Part shown: positions 63,598-64,000 of the stretch, piece after piece
How positions within the stretch are numbered: the first letter of the stretch is position 1
Layout: the number at the start of each line of letters is the position of its first letter
Origin: Ignavibacteria bacterium
GTDB taxonomy: Bacteria > Bacteroidota > Ignavibacteria > Ignavibacteriales > Melioribacteraceae
Assembly (NCBI GenBank): GCA_009773205.1
Contig: WPAE01000007.1
Location: 62,001 to 126,000 of the forward strand
Direction of reading: 5' to 3'
Length of the DNA: 64,000 nt
Notes under the pieces: generated by a model
Seen by the model: the letters and a program-made list of their open reading frames with translations, nothing else
Told to the model about the DNA's origin: nothing
Databases searched by the model: none
Translations under genes and position numbers: made by a program

Positions 63598-64000
63598 TTA
63601 TGGTTTTGGAATAAATGTTTTTGAGATAATCAGCGGGTTATTTGCTTCGAGGAAAGAAAGAATAAGCATAAATGAATCAGAAGAGACAGGCTGATTATTT
63701 TCATCTACAATCTGAACATCGCTTAACTTAATTGTGCCATCCTTAAGTTTTTTAAGAAATTCTGAGGAAACAGCATCTTGAAGAACATCGGCTAATCTAA
63801 CCATATTAGCATCCGGTTTAAGAGTTGTTTTGCTCGTTAATGCAGCACCTCCGGGTTGAACCAATTCAAAAGTAACCGGCTCGCTGTTTAGTTCTTTTTC
63901 TCTGCCAGATTCAGAAATAACAGCTTTAACAATTACAACCACTTTTTGTCCGCCATACCACTCTCGTGTTTTAGTAACAGTTGCTAGATTGATGCTCGTT
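63598..64000 (-). CDS. Hypothetical protein, C-terminal part (cut by window edge)
   Basis: The frame is open from the right edge (codons reading INLATVTKTREWYGGQK) to the stop at 63598, so at least 134 residues are visible and the start is outside. Internal GTG/ATG codons could be mistaken for a start. A regular beta-strand pattern (WYGGQKVVVIVKAVI, FELVQPGGAAL) suggests an Ig-like or secreted domain. It lies 11 bp before the FecR gene and probably belongs to the same operon. Confidence 0.6.
   Translation of the reverse strand, partial: TSINLATVTKTREWYGGQKVVVIVKAVISESGREKELNSEPVTFELVQPGGAALTSKTTLKPDANMVRLADVLQDAVSSEFLKKLKDGTIKLSDVQIVDENNQPVSSDSFMLILSFLEANNPLIISKTFIPKP

Overview
The window is about 64 kb of AT-rich chromosome with dense, mostly minus-strand operons. 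Gene content and order suggest a Gram-negative bacterium of the FCB group, most likely Ignavibacteria. Supporting traits are a LolCDE exporter, Lpt permeases, periplasmic parvulins and outer-membrane barrels (two membranes); KorAB ferredoxin oxidoreductase and a HydG [FeFe]-hydrogenase maturase (anaerobic or facultative metabolism); a split complex I operon; and amino-acid biosynthesis on the LysW carrier protein. The taxonomic call is an inference from gene content.

Left part (1-20 kb): truncated hydG, an LD-carboxypeptidase, then a phosphate-starvation locus (porin, pstS, pstC, pstA, pstB, phoU) preceded by a five-unit, 11-bp-periodic Pho-box-like array. Next come an acyltransferase, a four-tRNA cluster (Pro, Arg, Glu, Glu), the lolC-lolE-lolD-like operon, nrnA-pepA, korA-korB and nadE.

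Middle part (20-40 kb): PspC and its membrane partner; a minus operon pcm-miaA-prfB-(broken cNMP-binding gene)-yjbQ-MGMT, in which prfB carries a programmed +1 frameshift site with a UAA stop; tRNA-Gly and tRNA-Cys; and a tandemly duplicated, broken tRNA-Cys/GIY-YIG unit, the second copy interrupted by an element with 19-bp terminal inverted repeats. Then follow a pseudo-receiver/HDOD protein, nuoABCDEF, and the LysW operon (lysW, homocitrate-synthase-like, lysX, lysY, an Ntn-type class II amidotransferase, lysZ, lysJ).

Right part (39-64 kb): an envelope-folding operon (two parvulins, a lipoprotein, MoxR, an M23 peptidase lipoprotein), metG, trmO, a long-chain acyl-CoA ligase, a D-cysteine-desulfhydrase-like gene with a 7TM protein, fumC, two LptF/LptG permeases, and a group comprising a FecR protein, a large beta-barrel protein and a CHASE2-adenylate/guanylate cyclase that runs off the right edge.

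Several small palindromic repeat families are scattered between genes, and two of them appear to enter coding sequence (lysJ and a small lipoprotein gene). The most interesting candidate system is the amidotransferase embedded by gene overlap in the LysW operon, which has no visible LysK hydrolase. An EgtC-like gamma-glutamyl amidase could release the product from LysW; this is a hypothesis. No CRISPR array, rRNA, prophage or transposase gene was seen.
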